Below, one piece after another: positions 49,457 to 58,603 of a stretch of DNA of 64,000 nt (within the stretch, counting starts at the first letter, position 1; each line of letters begins with the position of its first letter). The notes beneath the pieces are model-generated. The model made no database searches. It saw only the letters and a program-made list of their open reading frames with translations, and was not told the DNA's origin. The position numbers and the translations under genes are program-made. Origin of the DNA: Streptomyces sp. Sge12. Lineage in GTDB: Bacteria > Actinomycetota > Actinomycetes > Streptomycetales > Streptomycetaceae. The DNA is taken from NCBI RefSeq assembly GCF_002080455.1, contig NZ_CP020555.1:5554501-5618500 (forward strand), written 5' to 3'.

Positions 49457-51286
49457 TTACAGGCCGAGCTCGACCTCGAACTCGCCGGCCTCGAGGATCG
49501 CCTTGACGGCCGAGAGGTACCGGGCCGCGTCCGCGCCGTCCACCAGGCGGTGGTCGTAGGACAGGGTCAGGTACGTCATGTCGCGGATGCCGATGTTCGT
49601 GCCCTCGGCGGTCTCGATGACCACCGGGCGCTTGACCGTGGCACCGATGCCCAGGATGGCGACCTGGTTCGGCGGCACGATGACCGTGTCGAACAGCGCA
49701 CCGCGCGAGCCGGTGTTGCTGATGGTGAAGGTCGCGCCCGACAGCTCGTCCGGCGTGATCTTGTTGCCGCGGACCTTGGCGGCCAGGTCGGCGGTCGCCT
49801 TGGAGATGCCCGCCAGGTTGAGGTCACCGGCACCCTTGATGACCGGGGTCATCAGGCCCTTCTCGGAGTCCACGGCGATGCCGATGTTCTCCGAGTCGAA
49901 GTAGGTGATGGTGCCCTCGTCCTCGTTGATCCGGGCGTTGACGACCGCGTGGGCCTTCAGCGCCTGGGCAGCGGCCTTGACGAAGAACGGCATCGGCGAG
50001 AGCTTGACGCCCTCACGGGCCAGGAACGCGCCCTTGGCCTTCTCGCGCAGCTTCATGATCTTGGTGATGTCCACCTCGACCACGGAGCTGAGCTGAGCCT
50101 GCGAGTGCAGGGCCTTCATCATGTTGTCGCCGATGACCTTGCGCATGCGGGTCATCTTGACCGTCTGACCGCGCAGCTCGGACACCGCGGCGGCCGGGGC
50201 CTTCGCGGCGGGAGCGGCAGCGCCCCCGGCAGTCGGGGCAGCCGGGGCGGCGGCAGCGGCCTTGGCGGCCTCGGCGGCGGCCAGGACGTCCTGCTTGCGG
50301 ATACGGCCACCGACACCGGTGCCCGAGACCGTGGACAGGTTGACGCCGGACTCCGAGGCGAGCTTGCGCACCAGCGGGGTCACGTACGCGGCCTCGTCAC
50401 CGGCGGACGCCGGAGCGGCGGCCGGGGCCGGGGCGGCCGGGGTGACCGGAGCCGGAGCGGCCACCGGGGCGGCGGCCTGGACCGGAGCCGGGGCGGCGAC
50501 CGGAGCGGCCGGGGCGACCGGAGCCGGAGCGGCGACCGGGGCAGCCGGAGTCGGAGCCGGGGCGGCAGCCGGGGCCGGAGCGGCGACCGGGGCCGGAGCG
50601 GCCTCGGGGGCCGGGGCGGCAGCCGGAGCCGGGGCGGCCGGAGCGGCACCGGCAGCGCCGATGACGGCCAGACGGGCGCCGACCTCGGCGGTCTCGTCCT
50701 CGCCGACCAGGATCTCCAGCAGGGTGCCGGAGACCGGCGCGGGGATCTCGGTGTCGACCTTGTCCGTGGAGACCTCGAGCAGCGGCTCGTCGGCCTCGAT
50801 GGACTCGCCGACCTGCTTCAGCCAGCGGGTGACGGTGCCCTCGGTGACGGACTCGCCCAGGGCGGGGAGCACGACATCGGTACCGGAGGCGGCCGGAGCG
50901 GCAGCAGCCGGAGCGGCGGCGGGAGCCTCGGCGGCGGGAGCCGGGGCCGCGGGGGCCTCGGCGGCCGGAGCCGGAGCGGCCGCGGGGGCCTCGGCAGCGG
51001 CCGGCTCGGCGGCCGGCTCGGCGGCCGGGGCCGCAGCAGGAGCGCCGGAGCCGTCGTCGATGACGGCCAGCTCGGCGCCGACCTCGACGGTCTCGTCCTC
51101 GGCGACCTTGATGGAGGCCAGGATGCCGGCGACGGGCGACGGGATCTCGGTGTCGACCTTGTCGGTCGAGACCTCGAGCAGCGGCTCGTCGGCCTCGACG
51201 CGCTCGCCCTCGGCCTTCAGCCAGCGGGTGACAGTGCCCTCGGTGACGCTCTCACCGAGCGCCGGAAGGGTTACGGAAACCGACAT
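49457..51286 (-). CDS. sucB: dihydrolipoamide acyltransferase E2 (two lipoyl domains, actinobacterial SucB type)
   Basis: A 609-residue E2. Two lipoyl domains (about 1-77 and 135-215), each with the VSTDKVDTEIP site; Lys43 and the equivalent Lys in the second domain receive lipoate. Long Ala/Pro-rich linkers (about 80-130 and 220-300) follow, then the peripheral-subunit-binding domain (AYVTPLVRKLASESGVNL) and the catalytic domain with LSYDHRLVDGADAARYL (His and Asp). The name follows the SucB_Actino family, but in actinobacteria such E2 proteins act with AceE and the same E3, so a pyruvate-dehydrogenase role is equally likely. LpdA is encoded directly upstream. Confidence 0.95.
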   Translation of the reverse strand: MSVSVTLPALGESVTEGTVTRWLKAEGERVEADEPLLEVSTDKVDTEIPSPVAGILASIKVAEDETVEVGAELAVIDDGSGAPAAAPAAEPAAEPAAAEAPAAAPAPAAEAPAAPAPAAEAPAAAPAAAAPAASGTDVVLPALGESVTEGTVTRWLKQVGESIEADEPLLEVSTDKVDTEIPAPVSGTLLEILVGEDETAEVGARLAVIGAAGAAPAAPAPAAAPAPEAAPAPVAAPAPAAAPAPTPAAPVAAPAPVAPAAPVAAPAPVQAAAPVAAPAPVTPAAPAPAAAPASAGDEAAYVTPLVRKLASESGVNLSTVSGTGVGGRIRKQDVLAAAEAAKAAAAAPAAPTAGGAAAPAAKAPAAAVSELRGQTVKMTRMRKVIGDNMMKALHSQAQLSSVVEVDITKIMKLREKAKGAFLAREGVKLSPMPFFVKAAAQALKAHAVVNARINEDEGTITYFDSENIGIAVDSEKGLMTPVIKGAGDLNLAGISKATADLAAKVRGNKITPDELSGATFTISNTGSRGALFDTVIVPPNQVAILGIGATVKRPVVIETAEGTNIGIRDMTYLTLSYDHRLVDGADAARYLSAVKAILEAGEFEVELGL

Positions 51287-51340
51287 GGTTTCAGTTGCTC
51301 CTAACGAAAGTGCGGAAGTGGTCGTCGCGCCCGTGACGAA

Positions 51341-52729
51341 TTAGTCGTGGGAGTGAAGCGGCTTGCCGGCGAGGGCCAGGTGGGCCTCGCCCATCGCTTC
51401 GTTCTGGGTCGGGTGCGCGTGGATGAGCTGCGCGACCTCGGCCGGCAGAGCTTCCCAGTTGTAGATCAGCTGGGCCTCGCCGACCTGCTCGCCCATCCGG
51501 TCACCGACCATGTGGACGCCGACCACGGCACCGTCCTTGACCTGGACGAGCTTGATCTCGCCCGCGGTCTTGAGGATCTTGCTCTTGCCGTTGCCCGCCA
51601 GGTTGTACTTCAGGGCCACGACCTTGTCCGCGCCGTAGATCTCCTTGGCCTTGGCCTCGGTGATGCCGACGGAAGCGACCTCGGGGTGGCAGTAGGTGAC
51701 GCGCGGGACACCGTCGTAGTCGATCGGGACGGCCTTGAGGCCGGCCAGACGCTCCGCAACCAGGATGCCCTCGGCGAAGCCGACGTGCGCGAGCTGGAGG
51801 GTCGGGACGAGGTCACCGACGGCCGAGATGGTCGGCACGTTGGTCTGCATGTACTCGTCGACCAGGACGTAGCCGCGGTCGATCGCGACGCCCTGCTCCT
51901 CGTAGCCCAGGCCCTGGGAGACGGGGCCACGGCCCACGGCGACCAGCAGCACCTCGGCCTCGAAGGTCTTGCCGTCGACCAGCGTCACGCGGACGCCGTT
52001 CTCGGTGTACTCGGCCTTGTCGAAGAAGGTGCCCAGGTTGAACTTGATGCCGCGCTTGCGGAACGCGCGCTCCAGCAGCTTCGAGCTGTTCTCGTCCTCG
52101 ACCGGCACGAGGTGCTTGAGGCCCTCGATGACGGTGATGTCGGAGCCGAAGGACTTCCACGCCGAGGCGAACTCGACGCCGATGACGCCGCCGCCCAGGA
52201 CGATCGCCGACTCGGGGACGCGGTCCAGGACCAGCGCGTGGTCCGAGGAGATGATGCGGTTGCCGTCGATGTCCAGGCCCGGCAGCGACTTCGGCACGGA
52301 GCCGGTCGCCAGCAGGATGTGGCGGCCCTGGATGCGCTGGCCGTTCACGTCGACGGAAGTCGGGGAGGAGAGGCGGCCCTCTCCCTCGATGTAGGTCACC
52401 TTGCGGGAGGCGACCAGGCCCTGCAGACCCTTGTACAGGCCCGAGATGACCTCGTCCTTGTACTTGTGGACACCCGCGATGTCGATGCCCTCGAAGGAGG
52501 TCTTGACACCGAACTGGGCGGCCTCACGAGCCTGGTCCGCGATCTCGCCCGCGTGCAGCAGAGCCTTCGTGGGGATGCAGCCGTTGTGCAGGCAGGTGCC
52601 ACCGAGCTTGTTCTTCTCGATCAGGGCAACGTCCAGACCCAGCTGGGATGCGCGCAGCGCCGCGGCGTAACCGCCACTGCCACCGCCGAGGATCACTAGG
52701 TCGAAAACGGTGCTGGCGTCGTTCGCCAC
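51341..52729 (-). CDS. lpdA: dihydrolipoamide dehydrogenase (E3)
   Basis: A 462-residue FAD enzyme that reoxidises dihydrolipoamide with NAD. GTG 52729 follows GGAGG at 7 bp. Landmarks: VILGGGSGGYAAALRASQLGLD (FAD), GGTCLHNGCIPTKALL (redox disulfide CxxxxC), AIVLGGGVIGVEFASAW (NAD), SAVGDLVPTLQLAHVGFAEG and HAHPTQNEAMGEAH (catalytic His and Glu). It lies 55 bp upstream of the E2 gene and probably forms an operon with it. A 14-bp palindrome (52928-52941) lies about 200 bp upstream. Confidence 0.97.
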   Translation of the reverse strand: MANDASTVFDLVILGGGSGGYAAALRASQLGLDVALIEKNKLGGTCLHNGCIPTKALLHAGEIADQAREAAQFGVKTSFEGIDIAGVHKYKDEVISGLYKGLQGLVASRKVTYIEGEGRLSSPTSVDVNGQRIQGRHILLATGSVPKSLPGLDIDGNRIISSDHALVLDRVPESAIVLGGGVIGVEFASAWKSFGSDITVIEGLKHLVPVEDENSSKLLERAFRKRGIKFNLGTFFDKAEYTENGVRVTLVDGKTFEAEVLLVAVGRGPVSQGLGYEEQGVAIDRGYVLVDEYMQTNVPTISAVGDLVPTLQLAHVGFAEGILVAERLAGLKAVPIDYDGVPRVTYCHPEVASVGITEAKAKEIYGADKVVALKYNLAGNGKSKILKTAGEIKLVQVKDGAVVGVHMVGDRMGEQVGEAQLIYNWEALPAEVAQLIHAHPTQNEAMGEAHLALAGKPLHSHD

Positions 52730-52927
52730 GTCACGTCCTCCATGCATGTGCGCCGGGCACCGGTCCTCTGTGACCGGGCGGCGGCTGGTAATCGGCCGCT
52801 TGTTTCTTCGGCCCTGTGGTGGGGGCCCTGTCCTGCCGAGAACCCATCTTCGCATTTGTCGGGGGAACACGGGACGCCGGGCCCACGATGTGATCGGGCG
52901 ATCCGCCCGGACCGGTGGTTACCGTTG

Positions 52928-52941
52928 CGTAGGTACCTACG
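52928..52941. promoter_or_regulatory. perfect palindrome CGTAGGTACCTACG
   Basis: A 14-bp palindrome 200 bp upstream of lpdA, followed by GGAGATACCT, in the lpdA promoter region. Operator candidate of unknown protein. Confidence 0.4.
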
Positions 52942-53010
52942 GAGATACCTGCCGATTCCTTGAGGTTTCGTCGTGAGACGGACGCGGACGGACACGGACG
53001 GGTGCCGAAC

Positions 53011-53052
53011 GTGACGCACCCCGGGCCCCGACCCGGGCCCGGGGTGCGTCAC
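53011..53052. terminator. terminator of pepA
   Basis: An 18-bp perfect stem (53011-53028 with 53035-53052, 6-nt loop), 20 bp after the minus-strand stop of pepA at 53072. Confidence 0.9.
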
Positions 53053-53071
53053 GTCACATCACACGCGGTGG

Positions 53072-54610
53072 TCAGCCGAGGTCGCCCGTGGCCGTGCGCT
53101 CCGCCAGCCGCACCAGGGTGCGCACGGCCGAGCCGGTGCCGCCCTTGGGGGTGTAGCCGTGCGGCGCGCCCTCGTGGAAGGCGGGACCCGCGATGTCGAG
53201 GTGGGCCCAGGTGATGCCCTCGCCGACGAACTCCTGGAGGAAGAGGCCGGCCACCAGGCCGCCACCCATGCGGACACCCATGTTCGCGATGTCGGCGGTG
53301 GGGGAGTCCATGGTCTTGCGCAGCTCGGCGGGGAGCGGCATCGGCCAGGAGGACTCGCCGACCTCCTCCGCGATCTCGTGGATCGAGGTGCGGAAGGCGT
53401 CGTCGTTCGCCATGATCCCGAAGGTGCGGTCGCCGAGGGCCAGCACCATGGCGCCGGTCAGGGTGGCGACGTCGACGATCGCGTCCGGGTTGTCCTCGGA
53501 GGCCTTGGTCAGCGCGTCGCCCAGGACCAGACGGCCCTCGGCGTCCGTGTTGAGGACCTCCACGGTCTTGCCGCTGTACATGCGCAGCACGTCACCCGGC
53601 TTGGTGGCCGAGCCCGACGGCATGTTCTCGGCGAGCGCGAGCCAGCCGGTGACGTTGACCCGCAGGCCCAGCTTCGCGGCCGCGACGACGGAGGCGAAGA
53701 CGGCGGCGGCGCCGGCCATGTCGCACTTCATCGTCTCGTTGTGACCGGCCGGCTTCAGGGAGATGCCGCCCGAGTCGTAGGTGATGCCCTTGCCGACGAA
53801 GGCCAGGGTCTTCTCCGCCTTCGGGTGGGTGTAGCTGAGCTTCACCAGGCGCGGCGGGTTCTCGGAGCCCTTGCCGACGCCCATGATGCCGCCGTAGCCG
53901 CCCTTGACGAGGGCCTTCTCGTCCAGGACCTGGACCTTGATGCCGTTCTCCTTCGCGGCCGCGGAGGCGACCGCGGCGAAGGCCTCGGGGGTCAGGTCGT
54001 TCGGCGGGGTGTTCACCAGGTCACGGGCGACGTTGACCTCGGCCGCCACGACCGCGGCGCGCTCGACCGCGGCCTTGTGCTCCTTGTCGCGGGGCTTGGC
54101 GCCCAGCAGGGCCACCTCGGCGAGCGGGGCCTTCGGGGCCGCGCCCTTGGCCTCCTTGCGGGCCTTGTTCTCGCCGCCCTGGTAGGCGGTGAAGGCGTAC
54201 GCGCCCAGCAGTGCGCCCTCGGCGACGGCGGTGACGGCGGAGGCGTCCTCCAGCGGGAGGGCGAAGGCGGCCTTCTTGCTGCCGTGCAGCGCGCGGGCCG
54301 CGGCGCCGGCGGCGCGGCGCAGCACCTCCTCGTCGAACGACTCGTCCTTCTCGGGGACGGAGCCGAGCCCGACCGCCAGCACGACCGGGGCCTTCAGGCC
54401 CGCCGGAGCCGGCAGCTTGGTGACCTCGCCTTCGGCGCCCGAGGCGCCGAGTGCGTCGAGGACACCTGCGAGCTTGCCGTCGAACGCCTTGTCCACGGCC
54501 TCGGCGCCCGCGGCGACGATCGGTCCCTTGGGGCCCTTCGCCACGCCGACCACGAGGGCGTCGGCGCGGAGCGTCGCCGCGCCGGCAGTGCTGAGAGTCA
54601 GAGCAGTCAC
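53072..54610 (-). CDS. pepA: leucyl aminopeptidase
   Basis: A 512-residue M17 aminopeptidase from GTG 54610. The metal-binding and catalytic blocks VGKGITYDSGGISLKPAGHNETMKCDMAGAAAV and the family signature NTDAEGRL are present, with HLDIAGPAFHEGAPHGYTPKGGTG at the C-terminus. It is a hexameric Zn/Mn enzyme that trims N-terminal residues from peptides. It is upstream of lpdA on the same strand, separated by a terminator. Confidence 0.97.
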   Translation of the reverse strand: MTALTLSTAGAATLRADALVVGVAKGPKGPIVAAGAEAVDKAFDGKLAGVLDALGASGAEGEVTKLPAPAGLKAPVVLAVGLGSVPEKDESFDEEVLRRAAGAAARALHGSKKAAFALPLEDASAVTAVAEGALLGAYAFTAYQGGENKARKEAKGAAPKAPLAEVALLGAKPRDKEHKAAVERAAVVAAEVNVARDLVNTPPNDLTPEAFAAVASAAAKENGIKVQVLDEKALVKGGYGGIMGVGKGSENPPRLVKLSYTHPKAEKTLAFVGKGITYDSGGISLKPAGHNETMKCDMAGAAAVFASVVAAAKLGLRVNVTGWLALAENMPSGSATKPGDVLRMYSGKTVEVLNTDAEGRLVLGDALTKASEDNPDAIVDVATLTGAMVLALGDRTFGIMANDDAFRTSIHEIAEEVGESSWPMPLPAELRKTMDSPTADIANMGVRMGGGLVAGLFLQEFVGEGITWAHLDIAGPAFHEGAPHGYTPKGGTGSAVRTLVRLAERTATGDLG

Positions 54611-54955
54611 GGTGGTGAAGTCTCGCTTCCGTTTGTGTGTGTGGGCCGAGTGGGTGGACGGCCATCCGTAGCGATCGTATTCGGGCCCGACGGCCGCCAG
54701 AAATGAGCCTACGCGTACGCGCTCGTCCGTACGTCACTCGAAGGTTTGGCAAGTTGTTCGATCAAGAGGCCATCAGGTTCACCCATCTGTGGACTCTGCT
54801 CCAGGTTTGCCTCGTAGACCTGACGAGGTCCGTAAGACTCGGTCCACTCTCGCAAGGGGACGCGGGGTTCCTTTGCATGATTTCCACAGAGCCTCCCGGG
54901 CCCGGCGCTCCGCCAAGGGCCGAGTCGAGGGACGCCTGCGGGGGGAAAGGCCGAA
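54611..54955. other. 345-bp intergenic region between pepA and the CE18 gene
   Basis: Contains the divergent promoters. No open frame of coding quality was seen. A small hairpin CCTCGT-n7-ACGAGG (54810-54828) and a ribosome site AAAGG (54946-54950) occur. The plus-strand leader could be long, and the sequence around 54760-54890 has lower G+C than its surroundings, so regulatory RNA is possible but not identified. Confidence 0.4.
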
Positions 54956-56983
54956 ATGGTCAAGAAGAATCGGATGAACAGGGTTGCCGCAATGATGGCG
55001 GCAGCCGCCCTGGTGTCCGTGGCAGTACCCGCCGCGACCGCCACGGCGGCCGTGACGCCGCGCATCGACCTGAAGGTGCTGGTCGTCGACGACGGCGGCA
55101 GCTCGGTCGAGGCGATCACCGCGGAACTCCGCGACACGGGGGTGCCCTACACCCGCGTCCAGCTGGGCAGCAGCGGCCGCCCGGTCATCAACGCGGGCTT
55201 CCTCAGCGACACGGTCGACGGCCGTCCGCGCGCCAAGTACCAGGGTGTCGTCCTGCCGAACGAGAACCCCTTCGGCGAGGGCTCGGCCGAGATGGCCGCG
55301 CTCGCCGCCTACGAGACGACGTACGGCATCCGCCAGGTCGACGCCTACACCTGGGCCCACCCGGGCGTCGGGCTGGAATACACCGACAACGGCGGCTTCA
55401 GCGGCCAGCTCGACGGCACCCAGGCCGCCGTCACCACCGCCGGCAAGGCCGGCCCCTTCGCCTACCTCGGCGGCCAGGTCACCTTCGAGGACAACTCGGC
55501 CCTGGTCCCCGAGAGCTACGGCTTCATGGGCAAGCCGCGCCCCGGCTACACCAGCTACGTCGACGCGCCCGTCGGCTCCGGCCGGGCCTCCCTCGTCGGC
55601 GAGTACACCCACGACGGCCGCAGCGAACTGGTCGTCACCTTCGGCTACAACCAGTACCAGCAGCAGTTCCGGCTGCTCGCCCGCGGCATCGTCGACTGGC
55701 TGACCCAGGGGGTGCACCTCGGCCAGAGCCGCAACTACTTCGCCGTCCACGTCGACGACGTCTTCGCCCCCGACGCCCGCTGGAACAAGGACCTGAACTG
55801 CACGCCGGGCGACTACGCCTGCGCCGGCGGCGAGGGCAAGGAGAGCACCATCCGGATGTCCGCCGCCGACGCCGTGTACGCGGCGCAGTGGCAGACCTCC
55901 AAGAACTTCAAGCTCGACATGCTCTTCAACGGCGGCGCCGGGGAGGAGTGGAAGGCCGAGAACGGCGGCGTCGACGCGCTGACCGCCCAGCTCGTCGCCG
56001 ACCGCGCCAAGTACCGCTGGATGAACCACACCTACACCCACCCGTTCCTCGGCTGTGTGCAGAACACCGCGGTCACCCCGTGGACCTGTACGAAGAACGC
56101 CCAGGGCGCGATCCAGTACATGAGCCGCGCCGACATCTCCGCCCAGATCCGCGACAACAACAACTGGGCCGCCTCCAAGGGCATCACCACCGACCGGACC
56201 GAGCTGGTCACCGGCGAGCACTCCGGCCTCAAGACCGCCCCCCAGCAGCCCGTCGACAACCCCAACCTGGCCGGCGCCCTCGCCGACAACGGGGTCAAGT
56301 GGGCCGGCAGCGACAACTCCCGCGAACCCGCGCAGCGCGCGATCGGCTCCGCCCTCACCGTCCCCCGGCACCCGATGAACGTGTACTACAACACGGGCAC
56401 CAACGCCGAGATGGCCGACGAGTACAACTGGATCTACACCAGCCGCGCCCACGGCGGAAGCGGCATCTGCGAGGACAACCCGGGCACCTCCACCTGCCTG
56501 CCGGCCCCGCTGGACGTCAACACCGGCTACCTCGACAGCATTGTCCCGGCCGAGGCCCGCACCGCCCTGCGCCACGTCCTGGCCAACGACCCGCGTCCGC
56601 ACTACGTCCACCAGTCCAACCTGGCCGAGGACCGCACCCTCTACCCCGTCCTCAACCAGGTCCTCGACACCTACCGGACCCTGTACGCGCCGAGCGCGCC
56701 GATCGTCAACCAGAGCATGAAGGACACCGGCGTCGAGTTCCAGCGCCGCACCGCCTGGGACAAGGCGCTCGCGGACGGCAAGGTCACCGCCTACCGCATC
56801 GGCAAGGACGTCACCATCAAGGCGCCCTCCGGGGTCGTCGCCCCGGTGACCGCCCCCACCGGAACCAAGAAGCAGATGCTGCTCGGCACCGCCGACTTCG
56901 GCACCGCGTACGCCGGTACCCGCTCCGCCTGGGCCGGTCCGGAGCTGCTCCAGAGCGCCGTCACGCTCAAGCTGCCCAACTGA
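54956..56983 (+). CDS. secreted CE18-type polysaccharide deacetylase, Agd3-like
   Basis: A 675-residue protein from ATG 54956 (AAAGG 5 bp upstream), with a signal peptide of about 32 residues (VSVAVPAATATAA). An N-terminal beta-rich part (about 35-250, PRIDLKVLVVDDGGSSVEAITAEL) resembles the CBM87/Rossmann-like part of Agd3, and the NodB-like catalytic part shows VHVDDVFAPDARW (Asp267, Asp268) and MNHTYTHPF (His358, His362), a complete metal triad plus acid. Fungal Agd3 deacetylates GalNAc residues of galactosaminogalactan. The neighbours encode GT4, GH135 and GH114 proteins, so the same role is inferred here. Confidence 0.85.
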   Translation: MVKKNRMNRVAAMMAAAALVSVAVPAATATAAVTPRIDLKVLVVDDGGSSVEAITAELRDTGVPYTRVQLGSSGRPVINAGFLSDTVDGRPRAKYQGVVLPNENPFGEGSAEMAALAAYETTYGIRQVDAYTWAHPGVGLEYTDNGGFSGQLDGTQAAVTTAGKAGPFAYLGGQVTFEDNSALVPESYGFMGKPRPGYTSYVDAPVGSGRASLVGEYTHDGRSELVVTFGYNQYQQQFRLLARGIVDWLTQGVHLGQSRNYFAVHVDDVFAPDARWNKDLNCTPGDYACAGGEGKESTIRMSAADAVYAAQWQTSKNFKLDMLFNGGAGEEWKAENGGVDALTAQLVADRAKYRWMNHTYTHPFLGCVQNTAVTPWTCTKNAQGAIQYMSRADISAQIRDNNNWAASKGITTDRTELVTGEHSGLKTAPQQPVDNPNLAGALADNGVKWAGSDNSREPAQRAIGSALTVPRHPMNVYYNTGTNAEMADEYNWIYTSRAHGGSGICEDNPGTSTCLPAPLDVNTGYLDSIVPAEARTALRHVLANDPRPHYVHQSNLAEDRTLYPVLNQVLDTYRTLYAPSAPIVNQSMKDTGVEFQRRTAWDKALADGKVTAYRIGKDVTIKAPSGVVAPVTAPTGTKKQMLLGTADFGTAYAGTRSAWAGPELLQSAVTLKLPN

Positions 56984-57076
56984 TCGTCCCGCAAGCCACC
57001 ACAAGTACCACCTAGCGCCGGCGCTCCGCGAACCCACGGGCGCCGGCCCCTTTTCCGTCCTGGGGGGACACACCGC

Positions 57077-58603
57077 ATGAGTCATGGGCGTCACGTCACC
57101 ATGCTCACCGAAGGCACCTACCCGCACGTCCACGGGGGCGTCAGCACCTGGTGCGACCAACTGGTCCGAGGGATGCCCGAGGTCGACTTCAACCTCATAG
57201 CCCTGACCGGCTCCGGACGAGAGCCGGTCACCTGGGAACTGCCCCGCAACGTCTACCGGCACACCGCCTTCCCGCTGTGGGGGCCGCTCCCGTCCCGCAT
57301 CCGCCGGTCCACCCTGCGCGGCAGGGCCCACCGCCGCTTCACCGAGGTCTACGAGAGCTTCCTGCTCTCCCTGCTCGACCCCGCGGGCGACCCCGCCCGC
57401 CACAGCTTCTCCGAGGCACTGCGCGAACTGGCCGTCCTCGCCCGGGCCGGAAAACTCGCACCGGCCCTGCGCTCCGAATCGGTTCTGCGCCTGCTGATGA
57501 ACGTATGGACCCGTCCCGGTCTGGCCACCGCCGAGGCCGGGCCCACCATCCACGACGCGCTCACCGCCACCGACCTGCTGGAGCACGCGCTGCGCCCGCT
57601 CGGTGTCCGGATCCCGCCCGACAGCGTCGCGCACGCCGTCAGCAGCGGCCTCGCCACCCTCCCGGCCCTCGCCGCCAAGTACCTCGACAAGGTCCCCTTC
57701 CTGCTCACCGAGCACGGCATCTACCTGCGCGAGCGCTACCTCGGCTACCGCACCGCCGAGCAGCGCTGGCCCGTCAAGGCGCTCATGCTCGGCTTCTACC
57801 GCGAGCTCAACACCGAGGGCTACCGGCAGGCCGACCTCATCACCCCGTGCAACCAGTACAACCGCCGCTGGGAGGAGCGCGGGGGCGCCGAGTCGGAACG
57901 CATCCGCACCGTCTACAACGGCGTCGACCCGCACGCCTTCCCCGAGGCCGGCCCCGAACCGGACGTGCCCACCCTGAGCTGGTGCGGCCGCATCGACCCC
58001 ATCAAGGACCTCGAAACCCTCATCCGGGCCTACGCCTTCATGCGCGAGGAACTCCCCGCCCTGCGGCTGCGCCTCTTCGGCCCGGTGCCCGCCGGCTGCG
58101 AGGAGTACCGGCTCCGCCTGGAGAAGCTCGCCGCCGAACTCGGCGTGAGCGACGGCATCACCTACGAGGGCCGCATCGAGCAGGTGGCCCGGGCCTACGC
58201 GGCCGGCAGCGTCGTCATGCTCTCCTCCATCAGCGAGGGCTTCCCCTTCAGCATCATCGAAGCCATGTCCTGCGGCCGCACCACCGTCTCCACCGACGTC
58301 GGCGGGGTCCGCGAGGCCGTCGGGGACACCGGCCTCGTCGTACCGCCGCGCGAGCCCGAGACCATGGCCCGCGCCACCCTCGCCCTGCTGCGCGACGACG
58401 CACGCCGGGCCGAGCTGGGCCGGATGTCCCGCAAGCGGGTGGTGGAGAAGTTCACCCTCCACCAGTCCGTGGACGGCTTCCGGCACATCTACCGGGAACT
58501 CGCCGGCCAGCCCGTCCTGCCCGTCCACGCGGGCGACGAGTGGACGCAGCGGCTCGCGGACCCCTGGTACCGCGAACTCGCGGCCGACGGGAGCCTGTGG
58601 TGA
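57077..58603 (+). CDS. GT4 glycosyltransferase, PelF-like
   Basis: A 508-residue family-4 transferase from ATG 57077 with a G-run 9 bp upstream. It opens HVTMLTEGTYPHVHGGVSTWCDQLV, the N-terminal motif of PelF (GGVSxW), with EHGIYLRERYL and the EX7E motif in SISEGFPFSIIEAMSCG near the C-terminus. It should polymerise UDP-sugars (UDP-GalNAc by analogy) in the cytoplasm. It is followed with a GTGA overlap by the membrane-protein gene, so transfer and export are probably coupled. Confidence 0.88.
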   Translation: MSHGRHVTMLTEGTYPHVHGGVSTWCDQLVRGMPEVDFNLIALTGSGREPVTWELPRNVYRHTAFPLWGPLPSRIRRSTLRGRAHRRFTEVYESFLLSLLDPAGDPARHSFSEALRELAVLARAGKLAPALRSESVLRLLMNVWTRPGLATAEAGPTIHDALTATDLLEHALRPLGVRIPPDSVAHAVSSGLATLPALAAKYLDKVPFLLTEHGIYLRERYLGYRTAEQRWPVKALMLGFYRELNTEGYRQADLITPCNQYNRRWEERGGAESERIRTVYNGVDPHAFPEAGPEPDVPTLSWCGRIDPIKDLETLIRAYAFMREELPALRLRLFGPVPAGCEEYRLRLEKLAAELGVSDGITYEGRIEQVARAYAAGSVVMLSSISEGFPFSIIEAMSCGRTTVSTDVGGVREAVGDTGLVVPPREPETMARATLALLRDDARRAELGRMSRKRVVEKFTLHQSVDGFRHIYRELAGQPVLPVHAGDEWTQRLADPWYRELAADGSLW

